Shown here: piece after piece, positions 35,632 through 44,900 of the stretch
Position numbering within the stretch: position 1 is the stretch's first letter
Layout: every line of letters starts with the position of its first letter
From: Desulfovibrio legallii
Lineage (GTDB): Bacteria; Desulfobacterota; Desulfovibrionia; Desulfovibrionales; Desulfovibrionaceae
DNA: 64,000 bases
Assembly (NCBI RefSeq): GCF_900102485.1
Contig: NZ_FNBX01000006.1
Coordinates: 62,001-126,000 of the forward strand
Reading direction: 5' to 3'
Notes under the pieces: generated by a model
The model's input: only the letters and a program-made list of their open reading frames with translations
What the model was told of the DNA's origin: nothing
The model's database searches: none
Translations under genes and position numbers: made by a program

Positions 35632-36660
35632 ATGGCAGTACACTTGACCACGCCAGAGTCCGCTGGTTCTAAATCCGCCGGGGCGGAATCCGTCGCCTTT
35701 GACGACCCCGTGGTGGCCAACCAGCTTTTCGGGCCGCGCAACGCGCACTTGGAGTTGCTGGCGGCAGCCAGCGGCGCGCGCATCACCAGCCGCGGGGCCA
35801 GCCTGATTGTGGATGCCCCGGAGCCGGAGGTGCGCGAAACCCTCTGCAATGTCTTCGTGCAGTTGTACGACCTGCTGCACGGGGGCGTGCCCCTGAGCCA
35901 GCAGGATATGGCCCGGGCCTATGAGATGCTGCGCCGCGACCCCGGCCTCAACCTGGGGCAGATTTTTCGCGACGCCGTGTTTGTGAACACCCCGCGCAAA
36001 ACCGTTACCGCGCGCAATGTGGCCCAGCGCACCTATCTGGACCTGCTGCGGCGGTATGAGCTGGTTTTCGCTGTGGGGCCGGCGGGCACGGGCAAGACCT
36101 ATCTGGCCGTGGCCATGGCGCTTTCCATGCTGCAGCAGCACAGGGTCAAGCGCATTGTGCTCACCCGCCCGGCCGTGGAGGCCGGGGAGCGCCTGGGCTT
36201 TCTGCCCGGCGACTTGGCGGAAAAGGTCAATCCCTACCTGCGGCCCCTGTACGACGCCCTGCACGATATGATGCCCCAGCCCAAGGTGGCCTCCATGCTG
36301 GAAGTGGGCTCCATTGAAGTGGCTCCGCTGGCCTTTATGCGGGGGCGAACCCTCAACGACGCCTTCATTATTCTGGACGAGGCGCAGAACACCACCCAGG
36401 AGCAGATGAAAATGTTTCTGACGCGCATGGGCTTCGGCTCGCGCATGGTGGTGACGGGCGACACCACGCAGATCGATCTGCCCGCGCAGCCCGGCGGCCA
36501 GCGTCCGCGTTCCGGCCTTATCCACGCCCTGGATATCCTCACCCAGGTGCCCGGCCTGGCCGTGCACCGCTTCACCAAGGCCGACGTGGTGCGTCACCCC
36601 CTGGTGGGAGCCATTGTAACCGCCTATGATCACGCCGAAAAGATCGACTCGTCCCGCTAG
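35632..36660 (+). CDS. phoH: PhoH-family ATPase (YbeZ type)
   Basis: A 342-residue P-loop ATPase of the PhoH/YbeZ family, linked in other bacteria to YbeY-dependent ribosome maturation and quality control. An N-terminal KH-like region precedes the Walker A motif GPAGTGKTYLAVAMAL (residues 149-156 core). Walker B is NDAFIILDEAQNTTQEQMKMFLTRMGFGSRMVVTGD in outline (core FIILDEAQ). The gene is the first of the phoH, 7TM-HD, ybeY set; the next gene begins 35 bases before its stop. The start is preceded only by AGAGAG, a weak ribosome site. This conserved neighbourhood supports the annotation strongly. Confidence 0.94.
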   Translation: MAVHLTTPESAGSKSAGAESVAFDDPVVANQLFGPRNAHLELLAAASGARITSRGASLIVDAPEPEVRETLCNVFVQLYDLLHGGVPLSQQDMARAYEMLRRDPGLNLGQIFRDAVFVNTPRKTVTARNVAQRTYLDLLRRYELVFAVGPAGTGKTYLAVAMALSMLQQHRVKRIVLTRPAVEAGERLGFLPGDLAEKVNPYLRPLYDALHDMMPQPKVASMLEVGSIEVAPLAFMRGRTLNDAFIILDEAQNTTQEQMKMFLTRMGFGSRMVVTGDTTQIDLPAQPGGQRPRSGLIHALDILTQVPGLAVHRFTKADVVRHPLVGAIVTAYDHAEKIDSSR

Positions 36661-39109
36661 CATCCTGGCGCTTTTCCGTCTGTTGCGCGCCCGGCACCGC
36701 TGCGGTTGGGGGCTTGCCGCCCTGTGGGGCACGCTGTTGCTGCTCTCGCTGCTGGCTGGAGCCAATTTTGAAGCGGTGCCCAAGGTCTATGTGGCCGGCC
36801 AGGTGGCGGACGCGGACGTCATTGCCGATCGCGACCTGCTGGTGGAGGACGCCCAGGCCTCCAAGGCCCGGCGCAAACAGGTGCTGCTGCTCCAGCCGCC
36901 GGTCTACGATCTGAGTCTGGAGCCGTACACGGCCTTCCAGAACCGCATTGTGGAGATTCTGCGCACGCTCAATGCGGGCGGCGATTACAAGGCTGCCCAT
37001 ACCGGCCCCCTGCAGCGCCTGGTGGAAGACCTGACCCCGGCCGTGGCGGACGAGATTCTGCCGGAGCTGGCCTTGCCAGAGGTGCAGACCTATCTGCTCA
37101 AGGCGCTGTTGCCCAGCATCCGCGACCACATGGCCGAGGGCCTGGTGAGCGACATCCGGCAGGCCAGGGTGGGGCGATCGGGCGTCATTGTGCGCAACCT
37201 GGACGCCAATACGGAGCTGCTGCGGCCGGACGTGACCAATCTGCCGGACGTGCAGTCCTTTCTGGCGGAGATTTCCGCCAGCATCCGGCAGGAGCCCAGC
37301 CTGAATCCGCAGTCGCGGCGGGCCATCAACATCCTGCTTTCGGCCACCATGCCCGCCTCCCTGACCCTGAACCGCGAGGCCACCCAGAAGCGCGGCAACG
37401 CCGTGGTTTCCACCGTGGAGCCCGTGCTGTACCAGATCCAGAAGGGCGAGCTGCTCTTGCGGCGGGGCGAGCGGGTGAGCCGCGAGCAGCAGATCAAACT
37501 GCAAACGCTGTACAAATCCGCCGCCGATCCCATGCACTGGAATATGGCGGCCGGGGCCTTCGCGTTTTCTCTGCTGCTTTCCATCGGCTTTTTTGTGGCC
37601 CCCAGCGGCAAGCCGGGCACGCCTTTGCGCTGCAAGGACACGCTGCTCATTTCTCTTATTCTGCTGCTCTTCTGCGGCGGGGCCAAGTTCGTCTATGTGC
37701 TCGGCTCGCACCTGGACAACGTGACCCTGCTCAATGCCCTGAACCTGGGCTATCCCGTGGCCGGGGCCGTGGGCCTGGTGGCCATGGTGTTTGCCGCCCG
37801 GCGCTACTGCACCATGGGGCTGTTGCTTTCCTTTTTTACCATGCTCATGTTTCAGGAGGATTTTTCCTACTTCCTGTACCAGTTTCTGGGTGGCATGCTG
37901 GCCACCTGGCTGATGACCTCCGCCCAAAGCCGCCAGGACGTAGTCTGGAGCCTGGTGCCCCTGACCATCGGGCAGCTCTGCATCTGGCTGGGCGAAGCCT
38001 TTTTGTCCCAGGCAACCCTGCCTGAAGTGCCCATGCAGGTGCTGGCCGTGTGCCTTAACAGCCTCATTTCCCTCATCCTGCTTTTTGCCGTGAGCCCGGT
38101 GCTGGAGTTGAGCTTCGGCTACAGTACGCGCTTTCGCCTTATGGAGCTCATGAGCCTGGAGCAACCGTTGATGCAGGAGCTCATGGTCACGGTGCCCGGC
38201 ACTTACCACCATTCCCTGGTGGTGGCCAATATGGTGGAAGCCGGGGCCAAGGCTATCGGGGCCAACAGCCTGCTCTGCAAGGTGGCGGCGCTTTACCATG
38301 ATGTGGGCAAGCTCTCGTATCCGGAATATTTTATTGAAAACCAGTTCGGCGGGCCCAACAAGCACGACAAGCTGGCCCCCTCCATGAGCGCGCTTATTCT
38401 GCTCTCGCACGTCAAGAAGGGCATTGAGCTGGCCGAGCGCTACAAGCTGGGGCAGGAAATTACGGACATCATCGGCCAGCACCACGGCACCAGGCTGATC
38501 CGCTATTTTTATCAGAAAGCCGTGAACCTGGGCGAAAAGCCCCGCGAATCGGACTACAGTTACCCCGGTCCGCGCCCCCAGACCAAGGAGGCCGCCATCC
38601 TTATGCTGGCGGATTCTGTGGAGGCCAGCAGCCGCACCCTTGCTGACCCCACGCCCGCGCGCATCAAGAGCCACATCGATACCATCATTAAGGGGATTTT
38701 TTCCGAGGGGCAGCTGGACGAATCGGAGCTGACCTTCAAGGATCTGCACTACCTGAGCGAAAATTTCCAGCGCATCCTTACGGGGCTGTTCCATCAGCGC
38801 ATCGCCTATCCAGAGGCCAGAATAGGCGGAGCGCCCAGACCGGAAGGCAAGGCGGCCGAACCCAAGGCCCCCGACGGCAAAACCGTTGCGGAGGCCCGCA
38901 CGCAAAGCCGCGCGCCCGCAGCCGCCGCGCGCCCTGCGCCCAGAGCGGAAGAGGCCACCCTTGCCGCCGCGGCGGAAAAACTCCTGCCTGGGGGGCCGGG
39001 CGGCACGCCTTTGCCTGCGGCAGCCCATGCGCATCCCCTGGCCGGTCGCGGCGCGCCCGCGTCGATACCCCCCGCCAAACCCGCCGACACCGGCGCGCCC
39101 AAGGCATGA
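36626..39109 (+). CDS. 7TM-HD membrane phosphohydrolase (PgpH-like)
   Basis: An 827-residue membrane protein. After one helix near residues 28-45 there is an extracytoplasmic 7TMR-HDED-type domain (about 50-300), then about seven transmembrane helices (about 300-490), then a cytoplasmic HD domain (about 500-690). The HD motif is in CKVAALYHDVGKLSYPEYF (about residue 557), with YHHSLVVANMV before it and IIGQHHGTRLIRYFY after. PgpH proteins of this layout hydrolyse cyclic di-AMP. Whether this one does is not shown here. The last 90 residues are a Pro/Ala-rich tail not typical of the family. It overlaps phoH by 35 bases and ybeY by four, so the three proteins are coupled. Confidence 0.9.
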   Translation: MITPKRSTRPASILALFRLLRARHRCGWGLAALWGTLLLLSLLAGANFEAVPKVYVAGQVADADVIADRDLLVEDAQASKARRKQVLLLQPPVYDLSLEPYTAFQNRIVEILRTLNAGGDYKAAHTGPLQRLVEDLTPAVADEILPELALPEVQTYLLKALLPSIRDHMAEGLVSDIRQARVGRSGVIVRNLDANTELLRPDVTNLPDVQSFLAEISASIRQEPSLNPQSRRAINILLSATMPASLTLNREATQKRGNAVVSTVEPVLYQIQKGELLLRRGERVSREQQIKLQTLYKSAADPMHWNMAAGAFAFSLLLSIGFFVAPSGKPGTPLRCKDTLLISLILLLFCGGAKFVYVLGSHLDNVTLLNALNLGYPVAGAVGLVAMVFAARRYCTMGLLLSFFTMLMFQEDFSYFLYQFLGGMLATWLMTSAQSRQDVVWSLVPLTIGQLCIWLGEAFLSQATLPEVPMQVLAVCLNSLISLILLFAVSPVLELSFGYSTRFRLMELMSLEQPLMQELMVTVPGTYHHSLVVANMVEAGAKAIGANSLLCKVAALYHDVGKLSYPEYFIENQFGGPNKHDKLAPSMSALILLSHVKKGIELAERYKLGQEITDIIGQHHGTRLIRYFYQKAVNLGEKPRESDYSYPGPRPQTKEAAILMLADSVEASSRTLADPTPARIKSHIDTIIKGIFSEGQLDESELTFKDLHYLSENFQRILTGLFHQRIAYPEARIGGAPRPEGKAAEPKAPDGKTVAEARTQSRAPAAAARPAPRAEEATLAAAAEKLLPGGPGGTPLPAAAHAHPLAGRGAPASIPPAKPADTGAPKA

Positions 39110-39612
39110 ACGCGCCGGACGCGTGCGGTGCCGACGCTGTGCGGGTGGCGCGGACCAGCCCCGCCCTGGCCTGGCTTTTGCCGCTGGACCGGCGTGCCCT
39201 TGCCGCCGTGCTGGCGGCTATGTTCCGGGCGGCGCGGCAGAACCCTCGCGTGCCGGCCCCCCCGTGCGGCGTTGACCTGCATATTCTTGACGATGCTGGG
39301 ATCAGCGCGGCCAACCGGCGCTTTCTCGGCTGCGTAGGGCCCACCAACGTGCTGTCTTTTCCCGGCGATGCCGCCATGCCGGGGGCGCTGCTGCTCTCGC
39401 TGGATACCCTGCGCCGGGAGTGCCTGCTTTATGGTCAGGAGCCTGTGGAGCATTGCCTGCGGCTGCTGGCCCACGGCATGGGGCACCTTTGCGGCCTGGA
39501 CCATGGGCCGTTGATGGACGCCCTCTGCGCCGATTTTGCTGCTGCAGCCGCGGCTGCTCTGGAGGGGAAGGAAGGGATCTTTCCCCGGCGGTTCAGGGGG
39601 CTTGCCCCCTGA
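39106..39612 (+). CDS. ybeY: Endoribonuclease YbeY (rRNA maturation)
   Basis: A 168-residue single-strand endoribonuclease for 16S rRNA 3'-end processing and ribosome quality control. The zinc motif is LLAHGMGHLCGLDHG (three His, consensus HGxxHxxGxDH). Other family segments are VDLHILDDAGISAANRRFLG and TNVLSFPGD. The N-terminal 50 residues are longer and more Ala-rich than usual, and the C-terminal 25 residues are a basic extension. It starts in the ATGA overlap with the HD-domain gene. The phoH-HD-ybeY order is a well known conserved cluster. Confidence 0.93.
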   Translation: MNAPDACGADAVRVARTSPALAWLLPLDRRALAAVLAAMFRAARQNPRVPAPPCGVDLHILDDAGISAANRRFLGCVGPTNVLSFPGDAAMPGALLLSLDTLRRECLLYGQEPVEHCLRLLAHGMGHLCGLDHGPLMDALCADFAAAAAAALEGKEGIFPRRFRGLAP

Positions 39613-39640
39613 AAGGCCCTCCCCGCCATGCGGAGGCGGT

Positions 39641-39723
39641 TGTTCGCGCCGCGCTCGTTCCGGCGCTTATCAGCGCAAATAACTTGCGCCCACGCTTCCA
39701 CGGCATTGCAACATTGAAATGCC
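39641..39723 (+). repeat. Dispersed element, internally deleted copy D
   Basis: This copy keeps CGCGCTCGTTCCGGCGCTTA, TCAGCGCAAAT, TTGCGCCCACGCTTCCACGGCAT and TTGAAATGCC but lacks the left palindrome and the GGGCGTCTG...CAGCCGCC block. It lies 28 bases after ybeY, in the 271-base gap before the end of cca. Confidence 0.7.
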
Positions 39724-39822
39724 GTATATTGGCCTTCCGCGACTTCAAGATGGAATTGCCGGCCGCTTGCGGTACGCCCCGCGCGTTACCATGGAGAAAA
39801 AAGTTTTTTGAAGGATGGGGGG

Positions 39823-39870
39823 TGTGGGGGGCAGGGAACTTTTGTGAACAAAAGTTCCCTGCCCCCCACA
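39823..39870 (-). terminator. 23-bp perfect hairpin after cca (hairpin family, copy 2)
   Basis: TGTGGGGGGCAGGG-AACTTTTGT (39823-39845) pairs with ACAAAAGTT-CCCTGCCCCCCACA (39848-39870). On the minus strand it begins 14 bases past the cca stop and is followed by CCCATCCTTCAAAAAACTTTTTT, a good U-rich tail. Its centre and tail match the hairpin at 34433-34478. Confidence 0.8.
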
Positions 39871-39883
39871 AAAATCTTTCTCC

Positions 39884-40996
39884 CTATCCCCCCTTGTCGC
39901 GCAGGGCGGCCAGGGCCTGGCAGTGGAGCTCGCGCAGGCGGCGGGCGCTTTCCGCGCCCTGGTTGCGCCAGCGTTCCGGCAGGGTTACGGGCAGCATAGC
40001 CGCAAGCTGAACCTGGGCGGCGGCGCTTACGTTGCTGCCGCTGTCCGCGTCGGCCAGCTTCCAGAAGGGCTCGGCAAGTCCGGTGCGGTGCACATGCCAG
40101 AGCAGGTCGCGGCGGGTGCCGGTGCGCAGCGTATGGAACTGGCCGGCCTTCATGTGTTCGGCGGCGGCCAGGGCTCCCGCCTTGGCGTAGAGGGCTGGCA
40201 GGCGCAGGCGGTTGGCCAGCTGGCGGGCCAGGGGCACGCCGCGTTGTTCGTGCCCGTAGTGGTGGGGGAGCAGGGTAGGATCGGTGGTGATTTTGCCCAG
40301 GTCGTGGCACAGGGCCATCCACACGGCCAGAGGGTCGCCGGCCAGTAGGTCGGCCAGGCGCAGACTGTGGCCGAAAACGCTGTTGGCGTGCCAGCGCGCC
40401 GGTCCGGCCGGGATGGCGCGGGCGGTTTCCAGCTCCGCAAACCAGGGGCAGAGGGCCTGGCCCTGGGCCAGAACGCGGAAAAAGCGGGCGGGGGCCGGGG
40501 CGGCCAGGGCTTTGCGCAGCTCGCGGGCCACACGTTCGGCCGGCAGGGCGGCCAGGGCCGTGGAGGAAAGGGCGCGCATCTGGGCGAAGGCTTCGGCGTC
40601 GATACGCCAGTGGGGCCAGAGGGCGGCGAAGCGGGCCAGGCGGAAAATGCGGGTGGGGTCGTCGGCAAAGGCCGTGGCGGCGGCCGGGCGCAGAAGGCTG
40701 TTCTGCAGGTCCTGCGCGGCCTTGGGGTGCATATGGATTTTGCCATCGCCGCCCAGGGCCAGGGCGTTGATGGTCAGGTCGCGGCGGCAAAGGTCCGTTT
40801 CCGGGCGGCCGCCTTCCAGGGGCATGCATTCCCGGCCGCGCCAGAGGCAGACGTGCACGCTGCGGCCCACCATGCGGGCGTCGGGGTGGGCGGCCAGAAA
40901 ATCTTCCGCGCTGCCGGAAAAAGCGAAATCCAGTTCGGTGGGGGTGCGGCCCAGCAGCATGTCGCGCACGGCGCCGCCGACAAGGTAGAGTTGCAT
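39884..40996 (-). CDS. cca: CCA tRNA nucleotidyltransferase / HD-domain protein
   Basis: This enzyme adds or repairs the CCA end of tRNAs. The 370-residue protein looks like the E. coli-type enzyme: MQLYLVGGAVRDMLLGR at the N-terminus, RRDLTINALALGGDG, then DDPTRIFRLARFAA, and a C-terminal HD domain with ALCHDLGKITTDP and LPHHYGHEQRGVPLA. The catalytic carboxylate pair, normally D-x-D, here reads E21-L-D23. The ATG cannot be moved downstream without losing GGAVRD. This start codon shares two bases with the divergent birA start. A strong hairpin follows the stop. tRNA-Lys in this window encodes its own CCA, so repair would be the main task for such tRNAs. Confidence 0.88.
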   Translation of the reverse strand: MQLYLVGGAVRDMLLGRTPTELDFAFSGSAEDFLAAHPDARMVGRSVHVCLWRGRECMPLEGGRPETDLCRRDLTINALALGGDGKIHMHPKAAQDLQNSLLRPAAATAFADDPTRIFRLARFAALWPHWRIDAEAFAQMRALSSTALAALPAERVARELRKALAAPAPARFFRVLAQGQALCPWFAELETARAIPAGPARWHANSVFGHSLRLADLLAGDPLAVWMALCHDLGKITTDPTLLPHHYGHEQRGVPLARQLANRLRLPALYAKAGALAAAEHMKAGQFHTLRTGTRRDLLWHVHRTGLAEPFWKLADADSGSNVSAAAQVQLAAMLPVTLPERWRNQGAESARRLRELHCQALAALRDKGG

Positions 40997-41816
40997 GAAC
41001 AGAGCGTATCAGAGTCCGCAGGCAGAGGGAAGCCGTACCGCCGCGGCGGTGGGGCGGGGGCCCTGGGTCTGGCGGTTCGGTGTGGTGGGCTCCTGCCTGG
41101 ACACGGCGCGGATGCTGGCGGCGCGAGGCTGGCTTGCCCCGTGGGAGAGCGTGCAGGCTGTAAGCCAGACGGCGGGGCGGGGGCAGTTGCGGCGGCAGTG
41201 GCGTTCGCCGCCGGGCAATCTGTATGCCGCGCTGCGTTTGCCGTGCGCGCCGCCTTTTGACGGCAGCGCCGCCGCGCCGGCCATGGGCGTGCTGGCGGCC
41301 AGGGCTTTGCAGACCATGGGCTGGCCCGTGCGGCTCAAGTGGCCCAATGACCTGGTGCTGGACGGCGCGGACGGGACGCCGCGCAAGGTGGCGGGTGTGC
41401 TGCTGGAGGAGCGGGGCGGCGTGCTGCTGGCCGGGATGGGGCTTAATGTGGCGTGGGCCCCGGAAACTGCGGAACTGCGGGCCGACGCGGCCCTGGAAGC
41501 CACCTGCCTTGCCGCGGCCGCGGCGGGAAGGGAAAACAAAGGCGCAAGCCGCCATATTCCCACAGCGGAGGCCCTCTGGCAACACCTTGTAATGTGCCTG
41601 TATTCGGCATATAACAGCGGCCACTCTTTTTCGGAGCAGTGGCGGGACGGATTGGAGGATATGCTGCTCTGGCGGGGCCTCATTGTGGAGCTCTGCGACG
41701 ATGGACGGGTGACGCGAGGGCGTCTGGAGGGGCTGGGCGCCTCCGGCGGCGTATGCCTGGATACGGGCGGGCGCGTGGAGGAGTTTTTTTGCGGCAGCCT
41801 CCGGCGCGGGGGCTGA
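40995..41816 (+). CDS. birA: Biotin-protein ligase (biotin-[acetyl-CoA carboxylase] ligase)
   Basis: A 273-residue biotin ligase without an N-terminal DNA-binding domain, so not expected to be a repressor. Family motifs are SQTAGRGQLRRQWRSPPGNLY (biotinyl-adenylate loop, normally GRGRRGRxW), RLKWPNDLVLDG, KVAGVLLEERGG and LAGMGLNV. The C-terminal SH3-like domain follows from about residue 220. Pyruvate carboxylase, its likely substrate, is the next gene, 182 bases on. The ATG at 40995 overlaps the cca start codon on the other strand. A GTG at 41049 just before the conserved core is an alternative start, though neither has a good ribosome site. Confidence 0.9.
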   Translation: MNRAYQSPQAEGSRTAAAVGRGPWVWRFGVVGSCLDTARMLAARGWLAPWESVQAVSQTAGRGQLRRQWRSPPGNLYAALRLPCAPPFDGSAAAPAMGVLAARALQTMGWPVRLKWPNDLVLDGADGTPRKVAGVLLEERGGVLLAGMGLNVAWAPETAELRADAALEATCLAAAAAGRENKGASRHIPTAEALWQHLVMCLYSAYNSGHSFSEQWRDGLEDMLLWRGLIVELCDDGRVTRGRLEGLGASGGVCLDTGGRVEEFFCGSLRRGG

Positions 41817-41998
41817 GCCGGAGGGGTTTTCGTCTGTGATCGCGGGTCGCTGCGGCGGCTCCGGCGCGGGGCGGCACACGGGCAGTGCGTCCGGACATGT
41901 TGTCCGGGCCGCCCACGAAAACGGCGCGGGGCGTTGTGCCTGGCGCGCCGAAGCAGACGCCAGGGCGGAGCTTTGGCGGGAAAGGGCTGAGAAAAGGC

Positions 41999-44900
41999 AT
42001 GGCCAACAAGACATTTGCGGAAGTGCAGGAATTTTTGAAGGGTAAGGTTATCCTGGTTGCCAACCGCGGCATCCCGGCCCGGCGCATCTGCCGCTCCATT
42101 CGGGAGCGCTTTGACGCTGTGGCCGCCATGACCGCCACGGACGTGGACAAAACCGCCCCCGCCGCGGCCACGGCCCAGGAGCTGGTGCTGCTTGGACCCG
42201 AACCCCGGGCCTACCTGGATATTGACCGCATTATTGATAAGGCCAAACAGCGCGGCGTTGTGGGCATTCACCCCGGCTGGGGCTTTGCCTCCGAGGACAC
42301 GCGCTTCCCGCAGCGCTGCAAAGAGGCCGGCATCACGTTTATCGGGGCCACGGCTGAGGCCATGAACCTGCTGGGCAACAAAGTGCAGGCCCGCCAGGTG
42401 GCGCGTAAGCTGGGCATCCCCGTGGTGCCCGGTTCCGACGGCGCGGTGGATGTGGATACGGCCCGCAAGCTCATCGCCGAAATCGGCCTGCCCATCATGC
42501 TTAAGGCCGAGGGCGGCGGCGGTGGCCGCGGCATCTTTGCCATCCATAAGGAATCGGAGCTGGAGGACGCCTTTTTTAAAGCCTCCACCATGGCTCAGGC
42601 TTCCTTCGGCAACCCGCGTCTGTTTGTGGAAAAGTTCCTGGCCGGCGTGCGGCACATTGAGATTCAGGTCATTGCCGATATGTACGGCAACGTGTTCGCC
42701 TTTGACGAGCGCGACTGCACCGTGCAGCGCAACCACCAGAAGCTCATCGAAATTACTCCTTCGCCCTGGTCGGGCATTACCCGCAACCTGCGGGAAAAGC
42801 TCAAGGACTACGCCCGGCGGCTGATCAAGGCCGTGGGCTACCACTCCCTGGCGACGGTGGAGTTTCTGGTGCTGCCGGACGGCACGCCGTACCTTATTGA
42901 GGTGAACACCCGCCTGCAGGTGGAGCACGGCATCACCGAATGCCGCTACGGCATCGACCTGGTGGAGGAGCAGATCGCCGTGGCCTTCGGCGCGGAGCTG
43001 CGCTACCGGGAGGAAAATCTGCGGCCTTCCTACTGCTCCATGCAGGTGCGCATCAATTGCGAGAACCCGCAGGACAACTTCGCCCCCAACTCCGGGCTTA
43101 TTTCACGCTACGTCTCGCCCGGCGGCCCCGGCGTGCGGCTGGATTCCAACATCAGCGCGGGCTATGAGTTTCCGGCCAACTACGATTCCGCGGGCGCGCT
43201 GCTTATCGCCTACGCCCATGACTGGGAAAAGACCCTGGGCATCATGGACCGGGCGCTGGGCGAATACGTCATCGGCGGCATCAAGACCACCATTCCCTTT
43301 TTCCGTCAGGTCATCAAAAATCCCTTGTTCCGCCAGGGCGGGATCAACACCAACTTCATCGCCGACCACCCGGAGCTCATGATCTATACGGATCTGGCCC
43401 CGGAAGGGGAGCGGCTTTCGCGTCTGGTGGCCGAAATTTCGGCCAAGGGCTACAACCCCTATGTGCAGCTGGGCCAGTACCGCTCGGCGGATACCCCCTG
43501 TCTTGGCCCCTTTGAGCCGGTGCTGCCGCCCATCAGCAGCGCCGTGCGGCGGCAGCCTTCGCCCTACCCCCAGGGCGACCGCACGGCCACCCTGGACTAT
43601 ATCCGCGATTCGGGCAGCGTCCACTTCACGGACACCACGCCGCGCGACTTCACCCAATCCAATTCCGGCAACCGCTTCCGGCTGGCTGAAGACAGGCTCA
43701 TCGGCCCCTATCTGGACAACGTGGGCTATTTCTCCATTGAGAACGGCGGCGGCGCGCACTTTCATGTGGCCATGATGGCCAATATGACCTATCCCTTCAC
43801 CGAGGCGAAGGAGTGGAACAGTTTCGCCCCCAAGACCCTCAAGCAGCTCCTGGTACGTTCCACCAACGTGTTGGGCTATACGCCGCAGCCGCGCAACCTC
43901 ATGCGCGTCACCGGCGAGATGATCTGCGACCACTATCAGGTGGTGCGCTGTTTCGACTTCCTCAACCATGTTGAAAACATGCGGCCCATCGCCGAAGTGG
44001 TCATGGACCGCAAGGACGTCATTTTTGAGCCGGCGCTTTCCATGTCCTGGGCCAAGGGCTTTGACGTCAGGCACTATCTGGGCGTTACCGAGGCCATCCT
44101 GGGCATGGTGGCGGACATTATGGGCAAGGACAAAAAGGCCGCCGCGCGCCAGATCATTCTGGGCCTCAAGGATATGGGCGGCGTCTGCCCGCCGCGCTTC
44201 ATGAAGGAGCTGGTGGGCGCGCTGCGCAAAGCCTGGCCTGAGCTCGTGCTGCACTACCACCGGCATTACACGGACGGGCTGTTTGTGCCTTCCTGCGGGG
44301 CGGCCGCCAAGGCCGGGGCGCACATCATCGACGTGGGCCTGGGGTCGGCGGTGCGCGCCTACGGCCAGGGCGACGTGCTCGCCACCATGGCCTATATTGA
44401 AGACGAGCTGGGCCTGACCTGCCACCTTAACAAAAACGCCATCCGCGACGCCAACTTTGTGTGCAAGCAGATCATGCCCTACTACGACCGTTACTGCGCG
44501 CCGTACTTCCAGGGCATAGACTACGACGTCACCCGCCACGGCATGCCCGGCGGGGCCACCTCCTCTTCGCAGGAGGGGGCCATGAAGCAGGGTTATATCC
44601 ACCTGCTGCCTTATATGCTCAAGTTTCTGGAAGGCACCCGGCAGATCGTGCGCTACCACGATGTGACACCGGGCTCGCAGATCACCTGGAATACGGCCTT
44701 CCTGGCTGTGACCGGGGCCTGGAAGCGCGGCGGCGAGGATGAGGTGCGCTACCTGCTGGAGGTGCTGCAGCAGGTGACCCGCCTGCCCGATGCGGAGCTT
44801 CCGGCAGAGATGCGCAAGGCGCGGCTCGCCATCTACCGCGACTGCAACGACGCCTTCCGCAACCTCCTGCTGGGCAAGTTCGGCAGGCTGCCCCTGGGCT

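Noticed and set aside
39795-39875. Hairpin as part of an IS end
   Set aside because: There is no transposase or target duplication. Its position and T-rich tail fit a terminator.
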